From the NCBI GenBank assembly GCA_030673645.1, contig DAOVIO010000063.1, positions 1 through 19,838 on the forward strand: a stretch of 19,838 nucleotides of DNA. The letters are read 5' to 3'. This document shows, piece by piece, positions 1 to 7,035 of the stretch (the first letter of the stretch is position 1; the number at the start of each line of letters is the position of its first letter). The notes beneath the pieces are model-generated. The model did no database searches, was not told the DNA's origin, and saw only the letters and a list, made by a program, of their open reading frames with translations. A program made the translations under genes and the position numbers. The stretch is from JAGLSB01 sp023135955. GTDB lineage: Bacteria > Bacteroidota > Bacteroidia > Bacteroidales > GCA-2748055.

Positions 1-1184
1 CGTAAAGCCTGATAAGTTCCTGAGTTATTAATTTCACCTGTTTTTTGCTTCAATTTGGTTAATAATTCCTCCAGAAAATCTGTACTATTTCCATTTTGGA
101 TTGCAAGGATCGACTCGGCCAGTATCCCGGCAGGAGATGGTTCCTTTGCTAGTTCTTTGAGGTTTCCAATAGTAGGCGAAATATTACTCAATACTTTTCT
201 AACAGAGACTTTAGTTCCTGATTCCATTTCCAGGTCAAATTCTCCAATAATTGGTATTGACCAGGAATCGATTGCCCTTATATTTTTATGTTCACCAATT
301 AAGGATATGTCGTAAACCAGATAAGCTACATTTTCGAGTTCCTCAAGAATACCATTAGCATCAATAAATATAGCCGATATAATCGTATCTCGTAAGCTGT
401 ATTCATCTTCTGAATCTGTGATATCTACTTTTACAGTTTTATAACGTATTGGTGATAATGGAATTGTAACAGCTTTTATTTCAGAATCGTTCACGGTTAA
501 TAGTAAGGGGCCATGAATGCCTGTTTCCTTTGCACTTAAAGCGTGTGGTGAGCCAGGGTACCAAACAAAAGGAGCATTCTCGTTTAATTCCTCTGGTTTA
601 TGTATATGGCCTAAAATCCATGCCAAAATGGGTTTGTTTATTAAGCTGTTTATATCGATCGGGGCATATTTGCTTTCTCTACTACCTGCTTCTCCGTGCA
701 ATAAACCAATGACTGGAATATTTGGATCAATATTATCTATTTTGAAACTCAAGAGAGGATCTTCCCTTACATATTGATTTGGAAATGACCAACCAATAAA
801 CTGAATATCCTTACCATTTTTTGAGAATCTTTTTAATTCCCATTTACCATTGAAACCCAATAACTCAATATTATCGAATTCTCTTGATTTTATTATTTCC
901 GGGAGTACATCAAAATCATGGTTTCCTGCAACCACATATACGGGTATATCTGCATCTTTTAATTTCTTAAAACCTGCCTGGAGTTGACCTATTGCTTCAT
1001 AATACCTATTATCCCTATCAACAATATCGCCTGCCAGTAGCAGTATGTCAATATTATTTTCGATGGAATAATCTACTATGCGATTCCATGTATATTTTGT
1101 GGATTTTTCTTCAGCATTAGGGGGAATGCCTGATGAGCTTTTTCCGAGATGCAAATCTGCTGTTGATAATATTTTTATGGGCAT
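1..1184 (-). CDS. SbcD/Mre11-like DNA repair exonuclease (partial, C-terminus beyond left edge)
   Basis: The frame opens at an ATG at 1182-1184 and stays open for 394 codons to the window edge. Calcineurin-like metallophosphoesterase motifs appear in order: TADLHLG (Asp10, His12), AGDIVDR (Asp53), GNHD (residues 87-90), LLHGE (His163) and GHIH (His193, His195). This is the full set of metal ligands of the SbcD/Mre11 nuclease family, which works with an SbcC/Rad50 ATPase on DNA ends and hairpins. Roughly residues 200-394 would be the capping and accessory region. YhaO-type or SbcD proper cannot be separated here. The partner ATPase gene, if linked, would be expected to the left of the window because transcription runs leftward. 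Start choice: the preceding bases form an A-rich leader typical of Bacteroidota, with no strong Shine-Dalgarno site. Confidence 0.88.
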   Translation of the reverse strand, partial: MPIKILSTADLHLGKSSSGIPPNAEEKSTKYTWNRIVDYSIENNIDILLLAGDIVDRDNRYYEAIGQLQAGFKKLKDADIPVYVVAGNHDFDVLPEIIKSREFDNIELLGFNGKWELKRFSKNGKDIQFIGWSFPNQYVREDPLLSFKIDNIDPNIPVIGLLHGEAGSRESKYAPIDINSLINKPILAWILGHIHKPEELNENAPFVWYPGSPHALSAKETGIHGPLLLTVNDSEIKAVTIPLSPIRYKTVKVDITDSEDEYSLRDTIISAIFIDANGILEELENVAYLVYDISLIGEHKNIRAIDSWSIPIIGEFDLEMESGTKVSVRKVLSNISPTIGNLKELAKEPSPAGILAESILAIQNGNSTDFLEELLTKLKQKTGEINNSGTYQAL

Positions 1185-1531
1185 ATATTTTGTTTAATCT
1201 CTCAACAGCTTAAAGTTATTTATTTTTTCTCAGATTGACAAAGTGTAATTTCTGCATAAGTCAGAGAAAATGGAATCAAAAGAGAATAATCTATTCAGGA
1301 TTTATCGATTTAAAATTTCTTTAATAATCCTTTCGCCTCTTTGTGTGACAAGCACTAATACAAGTCATTAAGTTTAGTTAGAATGATAATTTAACAAAAA
1401 TCGCAAATATAAGTACTAATAAATTTCATTATCACTAAACGTTTTTTTAAGGTTTTTTACATTAAGGGATAGGAGATTGGTATTTTTCTTTTTCAGAATA
1501 TATTTTTTAACCTTAATACAATATCAGGATT
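1185..1531. other. Divergent intergenic region
   Basis: These 347 bases separate the leftward nuclease gene from the rightward gene at 1532. They are AT-rich, with stops in all frames. No gene remnant or strong hairpin was recognised. A TATATTTG box on the minus strand at 1404-1411 is the only promoter-like signal noted. Confidence 0.5.
1404..1411 (-). promoter_or_regulatory. Possible Bacteroidota -7 box (TATATTTG) for the nuclease gene
   Basis: On the minus strand this reads TATATTTG, a perfect match to the Bacteroidota -7 consensus TAnnTTTG. No good TTG/TTTG -33 element is seen at the usual distance, and the leader to the ATG at 1184 would be about 210 bases long. A weak call. Confidence 0.3.
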
Positions 1532-2068
1532 ATGCAAAGATACATTGAACAATTCGGCGAAGACATCGATAAGCTACTTAAGTCTAATCCTCCTTATAAT
1601 AGTAGTGATGAATTTGAATTTGACGAGGAAACTATGATTAAATTTGAAGAAAGCTTTTTTGGTGATGACGGTATCCCTGTGGGGGAGTTTACCAAAATCA
1701 GTATGGAGCATCTTCCACCTCCAAAGCTGCTTACAGATAAACAGATCAGTTTTATTGCAAAACAACTTATAAATCTTCTTCAACATTATAGTTTTTATCC
1801 GGATTTTCCTGAAGGTTTGCCAGATAGTATCAAATACAAAACTTTACGTGAGCATTGGGATAAATTTAAGGCACCAGCAATACCATTTCAACTTCATTAT
1901 GAGTTTTGTGAATATGATGAAAACAAATGCCCATTTCCGGGCTTTTGCTCATATTGTGAAGAGGAAAAACAGGATGTAGACATGTTCCATGAATTGGAAA
2001 AGCGTGATAAACTATTAAAAAAGATTTTACCAACTAAGGACAAGCCTAAGGACCAAAGTATTTCTTGA
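1532..2068 (+). CDS. Conserved-looking hypothetical protein with C-terminal Cys cluster
   Basis: This is a 178-residue protein of unrecognised family and the only intact plus-strand gene in the left half. It is acidic at the N-terminus (many D/E in residues 1-50) and has no signal peptide or membrane segment. Residues around 66-85 (LLTDKQISFIAKQLINLL) look like an amphipathic helix. A Cys cluster near residues 127-144 follows C-x6-C-x5-C-x2-C, which could bind a metal such as zinc; this is inferred from spacing only. The last 30 residues are charged and lysine-rich, as in a flexible tail. It stands alone between a divergent nuclease gene and a convergent, broken lipoprotein gene, so context gives no function. 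Codon use and composition look like a genuine Bacteroidota gene. Confidence 0.75.
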   Translation: MQRYIEQFGEDIDKLLKSNPPYNSSDEFEFDEETMIKFEESFFGDDGIPVGEFTKISMEHLPPPKLLTDKQISFIAKQLINLLQHYSFYPDFPEGLPDSIKYKTLREHWDKFKAPAIPFQLHYEFCEYDENKCPFPGFCSYCEEEKQDVDMFHELEKRDKLLKKILPTKDKPKDQSIS

Positions 2069-2082
2069 ATTATTTTGTGACT

Positions 2083-2534
2083 TTACTCATTCTTCAGTTC
2101 ACTTAATATCTTTTTTAATTCCTGATGAATAATCGGGGCTGTTTCAGGGCCAACAGAATTTTCTTCACCGTAAGAGCCACTAGCATCATTGTATGTAAAT
2201 GGTTCTTCTGCGTCCCATTGACTTTTAGGAATTATGTATCACATGTTTAAAATGAGATTTCTGACTTGGGAATTGAGGTACAGCAACAGCACGATTACTT
2301 TTCTGCTTTTGATTCTGCTGTTCAATCATATGAGCGAAAGAATTATTTTCTTTAACAACTTCTGTCATTTCACCTGGGGTTGTTATATCAGGCAGTGGGA
2401 AAATAGAGATGCTTCCGTCTGGTTGCGGATCTACGGTGCGGGATGATAAATTATCTTTCTCAAGTTTTTCAAAATTACACTGACTTAGAAGCAAAACAAA
2501 AAAGTCAGAATTGCGATATAAGTAAATTTTTCAT
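2083..2534 (-). pseudogene. Frameshifted small lipoprotein gene
   Basis: An AGGAG (minus strand, plus positions 2543-2547) sits 8 bases before an ATG at 2532-2534, which starts MKNLLISQF and then hits TGA. A one-base shift restores a hydrophobic stretch ending in a lipobox (LLLSQC, then N-F). That frame continues for about 75 residues and stops after HVIHNS. A second shift picks up a frame starting IIPKSQWDAEEPF and ending ELKKILSELKNE, stop at 2083-2085. Joined, this gives a lipoprotein of roughly 150 residues. No known family was recognised. It follows the SIS isomerase gene by only 14 bases, so it was probably the last gene of that operon. Two frameshifts suggest a real pseudogene, although sequencing errors would look the same. 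Confidence 0.6.
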
Positions 2535-2548
2535 AATAGATTCTCCTT

Positions 2549-3184
2549 TTAGAAAAATTTATTTTCAACAACTTTACAGATTGTATGATAAACAGGGAGA
2601 TGAAATTCCTGCACTTCCGCTGTATTTCTAGCTGGAACACAAATTGCTATATCGCAATATTGTTTTACTTCACCGCCATGTTTACCAGTTAAGCCTATTA
2701 CTGTAATACCTTTTGCTTTTGCTGTTATGGCAGCGTCAACAATATTTTGAGAATTTCCTGAAGTACTTATAGCTATCAGAATATCACCTTTCTTTCCATA
2801 GCCTTCTACTTGTTGAGCAAAAACAAGTGAAGCATCAACATCATTTGATATTGCAGAAATAAGTGCATTATGTGCGTTTAGTGAAATTGCTGGCAAGGCA
2901 TTTTGTAAGTTTTCTGCTATATAGCCTCCTCTTTCATGGGATACAGATTTCAGACAATTTTCAAAATTTTTATCAATAGGTCGTTTCTTTTCAAAGCTTT
3001 TCATAAGCTCTCCAACAATATGGTCGGCATCAGAACCGCTTCCCCCATTTCCGCAGAGTAACAGCTTAGAATCGTTAGAGTAGCAATCAATTATTGCTTC
3101 GCAGGCCTTTTCGATATCCTTTCTGCAAATTTCTAAGGCGGGATATCGGTTGATCAATTCGTTTAAGATATTTTTTTTATCCAT
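2549..3184 (-). CDS. SIS-domain phosphosugar isomerase, GmhA-like
   Basis: This is a 211-residue cytoplasmic protein with one SIS fold. CGNGGSGSDADHIVGEL (44-60) is the phosphosugar-binding loop. It contains His55 and Glu59, and the C-terminal part has Gln192 and His200. This His-x3-Glu plus Gln-x7-His set matches the metal ligands of sedoheptulose-7-phosphate isomerase GmhA. ISTSGNSQN (139-147) is the second SIS signature. The likely role is aldose-ketose isomerisation of a phosphorylated sugar made by the neighbouring ROK kinase; the real substrate is unknown, and DiaA-like proteins share the fold. The frame extends 16 codons upstream to 3232, but those codons (MQPKETKTPAG...) are translation of a dispersed palindromic repeat, so the ATG at 3182-3184 is preferred. 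An insertion-like stretch around residues 63-90 lengthens the protein slightly compared with GmhA. Confidence 0.88.
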   Translation of the reverse strand: MDKKNILNELINRYPALEICRKDIEKACEAIIDCYSNDSKLLLCGNGGSGSDADHIVGELMKSFEKKRPIDKNFENCLKSVSHERGGYIAENLQNALPAISLNAHNALISAISNDVDASLVFAQQVEGYGKKGDILIAISTSGNSQNIVDAAITAKAKGITVIGLTGKHGGEVKQYCDIAICVPARNTAEVQEFHLPVYHTICKVVENKFF

Positions 3185-3193
3185 GTTTTTATA

Positions 3194-3270
3194 GTTCAAC
3201 CCCGCTGGGGTTTTGGTTTCCTTGGGTTGCACCCAAGGTTATTATATTTAGTCACTTCGTGGCTAGAGAA
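3194..3270. repeat. Dispersed palindromic repeat (copy A)
   Basis: Two perfect stem-loops in tandem: AACCCC-gct-GGGGTT (3198-3212) and CCTTGGGT-tgc-ACCCAAGG (3220-3238). They are followed by CACTTCGTGGCTAGA (3253-3267). A related copy lies at 6246-6296. Short elements of this AACCCC/GGGGTT type are scattered in many Bacteroidota genomes (recalled, not searched). This copy lies between the ROK and SIS genes and creates a false in-frame N-terminal extension of the SIS gene. Confidence 0.7.
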
Positions 3271-3305
3271 ATGAAATTTCAAGGTCTATAATATACTTAA
3301 ATATT

Positions 3306-4280
3306 TCAATTTAAGGCAACACATAATGCTGCGTAATCGCCTATTTTATCACCTAGTTTTGCAGGTACTATTTTACAAACTTTTTTAGCTGCCTGAATTG
3401 CTTCACGATTAAGGACTCTTTCAATATGAGGTTTAAAGAGTTCTTCATTTCGGGCAAAGATACTTCCTATTACAATGCATTCGGGATTTATTATATCTAT
3501 TAAAATGGCCAGGCCTTTCCCAAGATAATCAGCTGAAATATTAACAATTTCATTTGCAACAGGATCTCCTGCAGTTGCTGCAACAAAAACAGATTTAGCT
3601 GTAATATCCTTAATTAATTCTTCTGAAGGACAAAAACCTACATTTTCTCCAGCATTAAGTTTTGCAGAAATTACGCTGTTGGCTAGTTGGGCAATTCCTC
3701 CTCCACTGCAAAAGCCTTCAAAAGAACCTGCTTTACCAAAGCCAACAGGACCATCTTCGGCCAATCTGATATGTCCCACTTCACCTGCCAAATCATTCGT
3801 TCCGGCATAAAGCTGACCATTTAATATGAGTCCGGCTCCCATTCCTGTCCCGAATGTCAGAAAGGCCATATTCTTTGTTCCAACACCTGCTCCCATCATC
3901 CATTCAGCAAGCGCACAGGCATTTGCATCGTTCTGAACTTCAACAGCTACACCAAATTCTTTATTAAATATATCAACGATTGGTACAGAATCCCAACCAG
4001 GTAAATTGGGAGGTGAATAGATTATGCCTTCCTTTGAGTCGAGAGGCCCGCCACAGCTAATACCGATTTTGACTAAGTTATTCTTATCATATTTTTCAAA
4101 GAAATTATAAGTGTGAGATTTAAAGTCATTAATAATTTCTTCATAGCCTCTATCTGTTTCTGTCGCAAAAACCACTTTCTCCAGAATATTGAATTCCTTA
4201 TCACCTAATACTACGCTACATTTTGTACCTCCAATATCGTATCCTATATAGAACTTTTCTGTTTTTGTCATTGTATTCAT
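3306..4280 (-). CDS. ROK-family sugar kinase lacking the zinc cysteines
   Basis: This is a 324-residue ROK (repressor, ORF, kinase) protein without an N-terminal DNA-binding domain, hence a kinase type. DIGGTK (15-20) is the ATP phosphate loop. VQNDANACALAE (115-126) holds the catalytic Asp118. TFGTGMGAGLILNG (142-155) and GEVGHI (166-171, His170) are ROK signatures. The normal zinc motif C-x-C-G-x2-G-C-x-E appears here as V-G-F-G-K-A-G-S-F-E (179-188), so all three cysteines are replaced although the Gly/Glu frame is kept. It phosphorylates an unknown hexose or derivative. Start: the open frame reaches a TTG at 4310, but those codons come from the junction with the upstream truncated gene. 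The ATG at 4278-4280 (or 4269-4271) is more credible. It is transcribed with the MFS transporter and SIS isomerase. Confidence 0.9.
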   Translation of the reverse strand: MNTMTKTEKFYIGYDIGGTKCSVVLGDKEFNILEKVVFATETDRGYEEIINDFKSHTYNFFEKYDKNNLVKIGISCGGPLDSKEGIIYSPPNLPGWDSVPIVDIFNKEFGVAVEVQNDANACALAEWMMGAGVGTKNMAFLTFGTGMGAGLILNGQLYAGTNDLAGEVGHIRLAEDGPVGFGKAGSFEGFCSGGGIAQLANSVISAKLNAGENVGFCPSEELIKDITAKSVFVAATAGDPVANEIVNISADYLGKGLAILIDIINPECIVIGSIFARNEELFKPHIERVLNREAIQAAKKVCKIVPAKLGDKIGDYAALCVALN

Positions 4281-4317
4281 ATTAAAATGCTTAAATGTTT
4301 TACTACTCAACTACTCA

Positions 4318-4336
4318 GCTTCGGCTACGCTTCGCC
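4318..4336. repeat. Short dispersed repeat at a gene-truncation junction
   Basis: The plus strand reads GCTTCGGCTACGCTTCGCC, similar to GCTTCGACTCACGCTCAGC at 11287-11305. It is of the TTCGACTnCGCTCAG type common between Bacteroidota genes (recalled, not searched). It encodes the last three residues (GEA) and contains the stop codon of the truncated gene 4325-4996, so it marks the breakpoint. Confidence 0.5.
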
Positions 4337-4996
4337 ATCGAAATAGAAATGTTGGTCGGTAACATCTGTTCCAATTCCTGCATGAATTGTCATGGGAATT
4401 TTGTTTTCATAACAAATAGCCTGTAGACTTAGTTCGGGATATTTGAAATTTATTTCAGAGTTTTCTGGTCCAAGGATTTTTATAGCTTCTTTTCGGAAGG
4501 AGTCATCACAAATCATTTTACCAATGGATTCTCCATAGCCCAGCTTATGTTTGTTTCCAAGACTAAGTGCAGCATTAATGTAATTGAATTCAAAAGCCAT
4601 TCCGAATTGTCCTTTTTCGAGAGCTTGTGGTACATATTCACTGGTTTCTCCAATTAAACCCAATTCAAAGTCATGTATTGAAGTAGCTGCATTACCCGAA
4701 ACAATCGTAAATAGATTCTTTTTAGTAAGATTTCCCAGTAAGCGACTCAAGCCATTCTTGACCAGGTGCGCACCCGTAAAAAATATTACCGGTCTGTTGT
4801 TTTCTCTGGCAGAAAGGATCTCTTTGGCAAGCAGTATAATTTTATCTTCAACTTCTTGTGGGACTTCAAGGTTCATTTTATTGATCTGACCCGGATCGAT
4901 CAGATCGTTTAGCTTTACTTTGTTTGGTCGTTCACATACAGGGTATGTAACAATCTGTTCAGCATCAAAAATATTGTATCTTCCTTTATATTTCAT
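4325..4996 (-). CDS. Deoxyhypusine-synthase-like conserved protein, C-terminally truncated (probable pseudogene)
   Basis: There are 223 residues from an ATG at 4994-4996 to a TAG at 4325-4327. The sequence resembles a widespread bacterial family of roughly 300 residues that is sometimes annotated deoxyhypusine-synthase-like. Its recognisable blocks are VIFFTGAHLVKNGLS (70-84), GNAATSIHDFELGLIGETSE (101-120), GQFGMAFE (129-136), GYGESIG (153-159) and MTIHAGIGTDVTDQH (202-216). As I recall the family, a C-terminal third follows (a DF..F segment, then GGV..N.GSAV.LPE..LK). It is absent here, since only 44 bases separate the stop from the ROK start. The last residues GEA and the stop are encoded by a dispersed repeat (4318-4336). 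The protein is therefore probably inactive or altered. It is tightly packed behind the MFS gene (7 bases) and was presumably co-transcribed. Family assignment is from memory. Confidence 0.65.
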   Translation of the reverse strand: MKYKGRYNIFDAEQIVTYPVCERPNKVKLNDLIDPGQINKMNLEVPQEVEDKIILLAKEILSARENNRPVIFFTGAHLVKNGLSRLLGNLTKKNLFTIVSGNAATSIHDFELGLIGETSEYVPQALEKGQFGMAFEFNYINAALSLGNKHKLGYGESIGKMICDDSFRKEAIKILGPENSEINFKYPELSLQAICYENKIPMTIHAGIGTDVTDQHFYFDGEA

Positions 4997-5003
4997 TGTT
5001 CGA

Positions 5004-6149
5004 TTATTTCTTCAAGACATATAAGCTAGCCCAAAGAATATACACCATACATACAACTAATACCATTAAACTTGCCATCATGCCCACATTAGTACTCAAT
5101 ACTCCCATAATTGGAGGTACAATGGCCCCGCCGGAAACAGCCATAATCATTAGTCCCGAGACTTCATTTGCACGATCGGGCATCTTGTCAAGAGTGATAG
5201 AGAAAATCAGAGGAAACAGGTTCCCTGAACCAAGTCCTGCCATAAAAATTGCAATTTTGGCAATTAATGGAGTAGGAGCAAATATCATTGCAAGCATACT
5301 TATAAGAGCTACAATTGTTGTTGCTAAAAGAAATTTTCTTGCAGAGAGCCAATTTAATATGATGGCTCCAGAAAAACGACCAATCATCAGAGCCGCAAAA
5401 TATATGCTTATACCCAAAGAGGCTTGTTCGAGAGAAAGGTTAAATGAAAATTGCAGATAATTAGCAATATTAGTATTCATACCAACATCAGCACCTACGA
5501 GAAAAAATATACCAAGAACCATAAAAATCACGAACTTGTTATTCAACAGGCTGAAGCAGGATTTGAATGTTGCAGGTTTTTCATTGCTTTTGGATTCTTC
5601 AATTTTGGTAAAATTTAGCCACAATACTGCCAGAAAAGATGTGACTGCATATACTGCAAATACTAGTTTCCAGTTTCCGAATTTTAGGGCAGCAAATGTT
5701 GCAAGTATTGGACCTAATAGTGAACTAAGTGCTTTTAAAAATTGTGATAAACTCATGAAACTAGAAAACTTTTCCTTCGGGACAACATTCATTAGAAGAG
5801 GATTGGCAGAGACTTGTACCATTGTATTTCCAATACCGATTAAAGCCATTGCTATAAGCATAAGAGGGAATGAATAATGAAAGAAAGGAACAATCATTCC
5901 AAATCCAATAAATCCCATACCAATATTGAGTATAATTTTCTTTCCATATCTATCCTGTAATATTCCGGTTGGGACTGCTAAAAAGAAGAACCAAACCAGA
6001 GCCATAAAAGGTATTAGCTGGGCAAGATCATCCGAAAGACCAAAATCATTCTTAATATAACCAGTAGCTACACCTATAATATCAGCAAAGCCCATTACAA
6101 TTGTGGCCATTAATACTGGCAGAATCTTGTTCAAGTTTAGTTTTTTCAT
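5004..6149 (-). CDS. FucP-like MFS sugar transporter
   Basis: This is a 381-residue integral inner-membrane protein with about 12 hydrophobic segments. The loop between TM2 and TM3 has the major facilitator motif GILQDRYGKK (62-71), and NTMVQVSANPLL (108-119) resembles the fucose/glucose-galactose:H+ symporter (FHS) group. It probably imports a monosaccharide or small glycan product by proton symport. It is the first gene of the leftward block, followed 7 bases later by the DHS-like gene and then by the ROK kinase and SIS isomerase. Import, phosphorylation and isomerisation of one sugar is the natural reading. The ATG at 6147-6149 begins MKKLNLNK directly before TM1. No TAnnTTTG promoter was found close upstream. 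Substrate unknown. Confidence 0.88.
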   Translation of the reverse strand: MKKLNLNKILPVLMATIVMGFADIIGVATGYIKNDFGLSDDLAQLIPFMALVWFFFLAVPTGILQDRYGKKIILNIGMGFIGFGMIVPFFHYSFPLMLIAMALIGIGNTMVQVSANPLLMNVVPKEKFSSFMSLSQFLKALSSLLGPILATFAALKFGNWKLVFAVYAVTSFLAVLWLNFTKIEESKSNEKPATFKSCFSLLNNKFVIFMVLGIFFLVGADVGMNTNIANYLQFSFNLSLEQASLGISIYFAALMIGRFSGAIILNWLSARKFLLATTIVALISMLAMIFAPTPLIAKIAIFMAGLGSGNLFPLIFSITLDKMPDRANEVSGLMIMAVSGGAIVPPIMGVLSTNVGMMASLMVLVVCMVYILWASLYVLKK

Positions 6150-6245
6150 TTTATAAATCTTTATACATTGATATTATTAAGCTAAAAATAATTCTTTTTT
6201 TTATCATGTAGAATGAAGCATAATTTGTTATGTGTTAACTTCTCA

Positions 6246-6296
6246 TGTTTAACCCCTGTGGGGTTGTAGTTTTGTTTTGACAATTCGTGGCTGGAA
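6246..6296. repeat. Dispersed palindromic repeat (copy B)
   Basis: The stem-loop AACCCC-tgt-GGGGTT (6251-6265) is followed by CAATTCGTGGCTGGA (6281-6295), which matches 13 of 15 bases with the same part of copy A (3253-3267). The second stem of copy A is missing. It lies in the 260-base gap upstream of the MFS transporter gene, which otherwise shows no gene. Confidence 0.6.
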
Positions 6297-6409
6297 CAAC
6301 TCTTGATTTGTTATGCCACATATTTGCTTAGGTAAAATTACAAAGGGGCAATATAAATTTCCTGTGGATTCGTCATTCCACTTTTTTCATAGTAAAGATA
6401 TTTAAAAAA

Positions 6410-6637
6410 GATATTCCAATTGGATTTATTGAAGCAAAAGACATTGGAGACAAAAACCTTGAAGGAAAGAAAAGATCTGTAAATAAAGAACAATTTGACT
6501 GATACAAAGCATCATTAGATAATTTAATTTTTACTGATTACATAGATTTTCATTTATACAATGATGGTGAATTTATTACCAAAATTGCCATTGCAGAAAT
6601 AACCTTAAAATTTGATGATATTTTACACTATCAATAA
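6410..6637 (+). pseudogene. Fragment of an N6-adenine DNA methylase / type IIG-like restriction gene
   Basis: From 6410 one frame reads DIPIGFIEAKDIGDKNLEG, then KRSVNKEQFD, an in-frame TGA at 6500-6502, YKASLDNLIFTDYIDFHLYNDGEF, and ends with TAA at 6635-6637. The pattern (P-x-G-[FY]-IEAKDIG, then QF-R-Y...NLI-TDY-[IL]-F..Y.[ND]G) is what I recall from the N-terminal nuclease-like part of large Eco57I/type IIG-like methylase-restriction proteins and related defence methylases. IEAK would be the E-x-K of the PD-(D/E)xK site. The TGA sits where Arg is usual (CGA to TGA). Only about 70 residues of a protein normally near 1000 remain, so it is a dead remnant. It lies beside a Panacea toxin-antitoxin pair. 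Family assignment is from memory. Confidence 0.6.
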
Positions 6638-6655
6638 CCAACCATCTTTGGTCGG
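6638..6655. terminator. Weak hairpin in the gap after the toxin gene
   Basis: CCAACCA (6638-6644), loop TCTT, TGGTCGG (6649-6655) form a 7-bp stem with one mismatch in the 53-base gap between the methylase remnant and the end of the toxin gene. It could end transcription of the toxin-antitoxin unit, but no clear U-tract follows on the minus strand. Confidence 0.25.
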
Positions 6656-6690
6656 TACAACTTATTGATTTTTACCTTTTGTCATAATAC

Positions 6691-7035
6691 TTATTTAAAA
6701 TTGTCAATAATTCTTTGCCTGTCTTCATTTTCTTTATCATTCTTATGATATAGCTCAATAAAGATTATTTTATCTTCCTCATGAAAGTGAGCATAAATCA
6801 GACGTAAGCCTGAATTAACTCCTCGTCCTTTTAATGCTCTACAAGCAATTTTCTTTACTTTTATTACACAGGTTTTCAAACCTAAATTGTCAATACGAAA
6901 ACTGAATGGAGGTCTTTCAGAAGGAGAAAATTCCAACACTTTTTTTACAACGTCTAAGTCATTCTTTAACGTTCTATATTTTTTCAAGAGTTTTTTTAAA
7001 TCTCTTTTAAATTCTGCTAATTCCTCAAAAATCAT
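6691..7035 (-). CDS. RelE-like toxin paired with Panacea antitoxin
   Basis: This is a 114-residue basic protein. An N-terminal helical part (EFKRDLKKLLKKY) is followed by a RelE/ParE-like beta core ending GVNSGLRLIYAH (72-83), IIFIELYHKNDKENEDR (89-105) and a short helix. The closing strand I-E-L-Y-H-K-x-D-K is common in RelE-superfamily toxins that act on mRNA at the ribosome. The ATG overlaps the last bases of the upstream antitoxin gene by 4 bases (ATGA, 7032-7035), typical of translational coupling in type II toxin-antitoxin pairs. It has no recognisable catalytic His/Arg set that would fix a target, so ribosome-dependent RNase activity is inference. It is likely repressed with its partner through the promoter near 7864-7871. 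Confidence 0.8.
   Translation of the reverse strand: MIFEELAEFKRDLKKLLKKYRTLKNDLDVVKKVLEFSPSERPPFSFRIDNLGLKTCVIKVKKIACRALKGRGVNSGLRLIYAHFHEEDKIIFIELYHKNDKENEDRQRIIDNFK

Noticed and set aside
55..777. Plus-strand open frames in the left end
   Set aside because: Antisense to the SbcD-like frame, which carries all metallophosphoesterase motifs and stays open to the window edge.
3185..3232. N-terminal extension of the SIS isomerase (16 residues)
   Set aside because: These codons are translation of a dispersed palindromic repeat and are not part of the SIS family fold.
4996..5460. 154-codon plus-strand open frame
   Set aside because: Antisense shadow of the MFS transporter; the minus-strand frame has the membrane segments and MFS motif.
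6340..6405. Short minus-strand frame ending YYEKSGMTNPQEIYIAPL
   Set aside because: Looks like a gene tail and could be another remnant, but it is only about 20 residues and no family could be named.
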